Source: Nitrospirota bacterium (GTDB lineage Bacteria; Nitrospirota; Leptospirillia; Leptospirillales; Leptospirillaceae). From it: a stretch of DNA of 9,228 nucleotides. The DNA lies in assembly GCA_021828525.1 (NCBI GenBank), contig JAJZGM010000040.1, positions 1-9,228 on the forward strand, read 5' to 3'. Shown here one piece after another: positions 5,515 to 9,228 of this stretch. The notes under the pieces are model-generated. The model was not told the DNA's origin. It did no database searches and was given only the letters and a program-made list of their open reading frames with translations. The position numbers were made by a program, and so were the translations under genes. Each line of letters begins with the position of its first letter. Within the stretch, counting starts at the first letter, position 1.

Positions 5515-8500
5515 TTAAATCCCCTTGTCAGGGGGAGGCCACCCGTCCCAGAGTGACCACCAGCGGGACCGGTTTCCCTTTTGCCTCTTCGAGACATAAA
5601 GGGCTTCATCCGCATGGCGCAGGAGTCCGTCTGGTTCGGCATCATCTTCGGGAAAGACGGTGAGCCCCAATGAAAAGCCAACGGTCCTCGCTCCGGCCGG
5701 AACCGTAGGAAGAGAATAAGGGAGCGAGAGCAGCTGTCCGATTCGATCCATCGCGGCTTGGACGGCCTCTTGGGCTCCTTCAAAGTTTGCAGGGAGCTGG
5801 ATGACCACGACAAACTCGTCACCCCCCAGGCGTGCCACGATATCCTCCGCCCGGATACCTTTTTGAAGCCTTCGTCCAACGGCAACCAGGAGTTCGTCAC
5901 CGGCCGCATGGCCAAAGGTGTCATTCACATCCTTGAAGTCGTCCAGGTCGAGAATGCCCAAAAGGGCCCGTTCATGGCGACGACGGATGGTGGCCAGAAG
6001 GGGTGGAAGGAAGAGCCCCAGGCCCCTCCTGTTCAAAAGTCCAGTCAGGGGATCCTCGACGGATAGACTTTCCATCTTGTGGAGAAGGCGTAATCTTTCG
6101 ATGGAACGTGACGCATGCTCGAGAATATTTCCGACAAGTTCCATGAGCAACAGGTCATCGAGGGCCGAAGGCTCCGAAAAGAACAGGACAACAAGAGCCA
6201 GTGGATGATCTTCCGGCCTGGCCCCTGGCACCGGAAGTGCGGCCACAAGGGAAATGGATTCAAAAGGCGGTGTTCGGTAAATGTCGAGCATCCTAAGATC
6301 TGATGCGGGATTTCGGACAAGAATGGGAGAATTCTGAAAAAAAGCCCTTGTGGGAGTCGGAACCGACCCGGAAGCCGGGGGAACGGCAGGAACCCTCTCC
6401 GGAAGGTTGACGATGACAGAGGCAAGGTCGCCTCCCAGAAACCTCCTTACCAGAAACTCTCCCTCGGGGACCAGACAGTCGACCGCCAGCGTATCGGTCC
6501 GTTCGGAAAAGGTACGGACCAGCAGGGAGAAGACTTCCTCCTCGGACTGGGCCGAAAGGAGTTTTCGTGAATAAAGCTGCAAGGCGGTCCTGAAGCTGTC
6601 GACACGACTTCTGTGATAGCGCTCTTCCTGGCGATCAAGATAAGACGCGACCTCGGAGACAATCCTCTGAAAAACCTGCGCCACCTCTTCCCGGAGAAGC
6701 TCTTCGCTTGGGAACAGGGCTTCAAGAATGATCCTTTCCCCTCCCGTCCTGACGAACGCAGCTGTAAGTCCGCCGATGACCTCGACCGGTCTTTTTGGAT
6801 TTCTTCTTTCCTCCGGGATACCGAAATCCTCCATCCGAAGGATCTGGGAGTCCCCGGTGCCCAGGGAGCTTTCCAAAGCGATGGCGCTTGCCGGATAAAA
6901 AGCTGGTCTCGAACCATTTCCTGCCTCAAGAAATTCCTGGGGCCCAGAAAATGCCATCCGCAGAATTTCCTTCGACCCGACGGGAATCCGGCCAAGATAG
7001 ACCGTGGTTGCCCCCAGAATCTCCCGCAAGGTGTCGCAGAGCTCCTCCAGAACGGCAGAGACGGGTTCAGAGAGATCTTCCAGTCCCTTGATCGTTTCTG
7101 ACAAGGCCCTGTAGAACACAGAGGCAACACGGGCGTGAAATTCCTCTTCCTTGAGCTTGCTGACATCGCTCGCAACGAAGATATATCCGGCTTTCCGGCC
7201 CCCGGAGTCGGTAAGGGACGTCGAGCTCGCCTTGATCCAGAAGCGGTGCCCCTCCACAGAACGGCACCGGAAGATCTCATCTGAGGATTGCTCTGAGAAT
7301 AGACGTATCCGGAATCTTTCCTTTTCTCCCACTTCGGAGATCTCAAAAAGGAAGTCGACCGGAGAGTGGCCGGAAAGCCTCTCCCGGGAAACGCCGAATT
7401 TCTTTTCGAACGAAGCGTTCGCCCAGACAATGAGGCCTTTCGTGTCGAGCAGGAGGAGACCATCGTTTGTCTTTTGGGCAACCAGGGACAAACGCCGGAG
7501 CTCGTCCACTCTTGCGAGACGGTCGATCCCCATGTAGAGGGCAACAGAGATCTCCTCAAAAGAGGCGGCCATTTCCGAATTGAAGGTGGACGGGTCATCG
7601 CTTAAGAGAAAGAGAACGGCCAAAGGCTCATTGCCGCCGGGTCTACCAACAGGAAAGGCCATGGCCGACCTGACGGATTTAAGAAATGGGTGGCGTCTTA
7701 CAAGAACCCTTATCTCCGGACACTCTGCCGGATCTACGGGGCCCGCAGGAGTGCCGGACAGAAAGACCCTTCCTGAAAGGCTCTCGTCTAATTGTGGTTC
7801 TGCCCCCGTTCTGGGGAGGCGAATCGCGCGGGCAGCTAGCTCCAGATCCTTCAAACGGCAGGAAGCAGAGATGACAGCAAGGTCTCCCCGGAGATCCGGC
7901 TCAAGTATCAAAACCCCCAATAGTCCGGTATTTCTGGCAATAATCTGAACCGCGCTGTCGAACATCATGCGGGGGCTGTCCATAGACAACATTTCATTCT
8001 GAAGCTCCCGGAGAGCCTTCCGGGAGGACTCAAGGTGTTCTCGTTCCCTCCGAAGTCGGGAGCGGACGAGAAAGGCCGCCAGGTCCTGGACCAGGCCGGA
8101 TGTCAGATCGGCAATTTCTTTCGGAAATGGACCGGTGTTCTTCCGGTAGAGTGCCAGGAAAACACGCTCTCCCCGGGCCGTGACGGATTGGTCCACCAGG
8201 GAGCTCTCCAATCCCGCTTTTTTGAAACGTTCTCTCCAAGGAAAAAAGCGGGGATCGGAGGACAGGAGATCACCTTCCCGCGGTCCACCAAACGTGGCGC
8301 ACTCTCCCACCAGCCCCCGTCCTTCAGGAAGAGTCGGGTCAATACTGATTCTGCTTCCAGTCAAGGTCTCCCGCCTCTCTCCCCCGATAGCCAAAAAACG
8401 AAGAGTGGTCATTCCCGGAGGAATCAACCCGATCCAAACCAGCGGGTATCCCAAAAAGAAGGAGAGATTGTCGGCCAAAGACTGAAACAGGTCTCCGCTC

Positions 8501-9189
8501 TCCCGGCCGCCGCTGTCGCGCAGGAAATGCACCATCTCAAGATGGAGGCGGGATAAATATGCGGAAATCTCATCCGGATGATTCTTGTCCTGTCCTTCCT
8601 CAAAAAACCCCACAATCTTCCTTCTTTTCTCAAGGCGGTCAAGTGATGCTCCAAAAACCTTGAGGATCTGCTCCACGCTCTCCCGAAGCTCGTCCGTATA
8701 TTGCTGATGATGTGGCAGATCAAAGGCCATGACGCCATAGAGGACTGACTCCCCTTCCCCCTCGCCCGGATTGGGAGAGGGCCGGAAAATGGGAACCGCC
8801 ACCAGGGAGCGGATCAGGGATAATCCTGGCGGGTTATCCAATGTCCCCGCATCACTTGAAATTCCCTTTCTCTCCGGAAAGATAGTCCGTCCTTCCAGAA
8901 ACGCCGCAACCGGAGTCGGGACTTGGACAAGCGGGATGCCAGAATCAAGAGGAAAGGAAATCGAAGTGAGGACTTGACGGAACGAGGAATCGCCACAGGC
9001 GATGGAACGGATCCCAAGGAACGTATCCGTCGGATCCGGGCAAAGGATAAGGACAATATTGCTTCGGGTTTTTTCAAGGATGACCTGGACAACCTTGTCA
9101 CCCATAGACTGTTCCGAAGTCATCCCAAAGAGCTCTGACTGGATCTGCAGAGCCGCTTCACGAAAGGATTCAAGGGACGACCGGATCAT
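5515..9189 (-). CDS. GAF3-PAS-GAF2-GGDEF diguanylate cyclase with intact I-site
   Basis: A 1224-residue soluble protein with a very long sensory part and one output domain. GAF-like segments lie at about 20-190, 210-395 and 405-560, a PAS domain at about 565-680 (DGLLLLDTKGLIVWAN, ending YIFVASDVSKLKEE), and two more GAF-like segments at about 690-855 and 865-1035. The GGDEF domain at about 1040-1205 carries DPLTGLLNRRGL, DLDDFK (1081-1086), FGHAAGD and GGDEF (1122-1126). RAED (1113-1116) sits exactly five residues before GGDEF, the RxxD inhibitory site at which c-di-GMP shuts the enzyme down. All marks of an active diguanylate cyclase making c-di-GMP from two GTP are present. There is no EAL domain. 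The tail RSRWWSLWDGW is unusually rich in tryptophan. ATG 9189 is chosen because AAGGAGG stands 4 nt upstream; an in-frame ATG at 9228 on the window edge would put that site inside the gene. Ligands of the GAF and PAS domains cannot be read from sequence. Confidence 0.94.
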   Translation of the reverse strand: MIRSSLESFREAALQIQSELFGMTSEQSMGDKVVQVILEKTRSNIVLILCPDPTDTFLGIRSIACGDSSFRQVLTSISFPLDSGIPLVQVPTPVAAFLEGRTIFPERKGISSDAGTLDNPPGLSLIRSLVAVPIFRPSPNPGEGEGESVLYGVMAFDLPHHQQYTDELRESVEQILKVFGASLDRLEKRRKIVGFFEEGQDKNHPDEISAYLSRLHLEMVHFLRDSGGRESGDLFQSLADNLSFFLGYPLVWIGLIPPGMTTLRFLAIGGERRETLTGSRISIDPTLPEGRGLVGECATFGGPREGDLLSSDPRFFPWRERFKKAGLESSLVDQSVTARGERVFLALYRKNTGPFPKEIADLTSGLVQDLAAFLVRSRLRREREHLESSRKALRELQNEMLSMDSPRMMFDSAVQIIARNTGLLGVLILEPDLRGDLAVISASCRLKDLELAARAIRLPRTGAEPQLDESLSGRVFLSGTPAGPVDPAECPEIRVLVRRHPFLKSVRSAMAFPVGRPGGNEPLAVLFLLSDDPSTFNSEMAASFEEISVALYMGIDRLARVDELRRLSLVAQKTNDGLLLLDTKGLIVWANASFEKKFGVSRERLSGHSPVDFLFEISEVGEKERFRIRLFSEQSSDEIFRCRSVEGHRFWIKASSTSLTDSGGRKAGYIFVASDVSKLKEEEFHARVASVFYRALSETIKGLEDLSEPVSAVLEELCDTLREILGATTVYLGRIPVGSKEILRMAFSGPQEFLEAGNGSRPAFYPASAIALESSLGTGDSQILRMEDFGIPEERRNPKRPVEVIGGLTAAFVRTGGERIILEALFPSEELLREEVAQVFQRIVSEVASYLDRQEERYHRSRVDSFRTALQLYSRKLLSAQSEEEVFSLLVRTFSERTDTLAVDCLVPEGEFLVRRFLGGDLASVIVNLPERVPAVPPASGSVPTPTRAFFQNSPILVRNPASDLRMLDIYRTPPFESISLVAALPVPGARPEDHPLALVVLFFSEPSALDDLLLMELVGNILEHASRSIERLRLLHKMESLSVEDPLTGLLNRRGLGLFLPPLLATIRRRHERALLGILDLDDFKDVNDTFGHAAGDELLVAVGRRLQKGIRAEDIVARLGGDEFVVVIQLPANFEGAQEAVQAAMDRIGQLLSLPYSLPTVPAGARTVGFSLGLTVFPEDDAEPDGLLRHADEALYVSKRQKGNRSRWWSLWDGWPPPDKGI

Positions 9190-9193
9190 GCAA

Positions 9194-9200
9194 CCTCCTT
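9194..9200 (-). promoter_or_regulatory. Strong Shine-Dalgarno site of the diguanylate cyclase gene
   Basis: AAGGAGG on the minus strand lies 4 nt (TTGC) before ATG 9189. It is a near-perfect complement of the 16S rRNA tail and fixes the start there. Only 28 nt lie beyond it to the window edge, so promoter and upstream neighbour are not visible. Confidence 0.8.
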
Positions 9201-9228
9201 TTAAAGAGGGATTGCAACATGAAGCCAT

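Noticed and set aside
6447..7598. 383-codon open frame on the minus strand inside the big cyclase gene
   Set aside because: It is an out-of-frame reading of the GAF/PAS region; the product is Ser/Arg/Pro-rich without domain patterns, while the long frame gives clear domains.
9190..9228. ATG at 9228 as start of the big cyclase
   Set aside because: The strong AAGGAGG just before ATG 9189 would then be inside the gene, and the extra 13 residues look like non-coding leader.
1..9228. tRNA, rRNA, CRISPR array, insertion sequence, phage or defence genes
   Set aside because: No cloverleaf, spaced direct repeats, transposase motifs or long terminal repeats were seen; nearly all of the window is explained by five ordinary-looking genes.

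Overview
The window reads as a stretch of a moderately GC-rich bacterial chromosome given almost entirely to cyclic di-GMP signalling and redox-type proteins. Five protein genes cover about 97% of it. Three are c-di-GMP enzymes: an EAL phosphodiesterase cut by the left edge, a GGDEF-EAL protein of 1063 residues and a GGDEF protein of 1224 residues. The other two are a flavin reductase and a two-lobed ChrR-type cupin. I see no RNA genes, mobile elements, CRISPR arrays or phage genes. Large soluble GAF-rich c-di-GMP proteins and this codon style would fit an environmental or acidophilic bacterium such as Leptospirillum (Nitrospirota). That is an impression, not a demonstrated assignment.

Layout. 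On the + strand, positions 2-679 are the C-terminal 225 residues of an EAL domain with its remaining catalytic residues intact. It is followed 10 nt later by a 243-residue FAD/NAD(P) reductase (690-1421) whose ribosome site overlaps the EAL stop codon. A 54-nt convergent gap without a convincing terminator separates this pair from the minus-strand genes. Reading leftward on the minus strand come the big GAF/PAS/GGDEF gene (9189-5515), a 157-nt intergenic region (5514-5358), the cupin gene (5357-4695), a 27-nt spacer, and the GAF/GGDEF/EAL gene (4667-1476). The intergenic region holds two perfect hairpins, a G-quadruplex-type G-run, a candidate sigma70-like promoter and an AGATAA/TTATCT dyad.

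How they may work together (inference). The 1224-residue protein looks like an active diguanylate cyclase with an intact inhibitory I-site. The 1063-residue protein keeps cyclase and phosphodiesterase residues but has lost the I-site, carries EML in place of EAL, and ends in a tail resembling the zinc-binding CZB domain of DgcZ. It is probably co-transcribed with a metal-binding cupin related to the sensor half of the anti-sigma factor ChrR, but without the anti-sigma half. With the flavin reductase paired to the other EAL gene, the recurring theme is c-di-GMP turnover placed beside redox- or metal-responsive proteins. None of the enzymes shows a signal peptide or membrane segment, so all are probably cytoplasmic.
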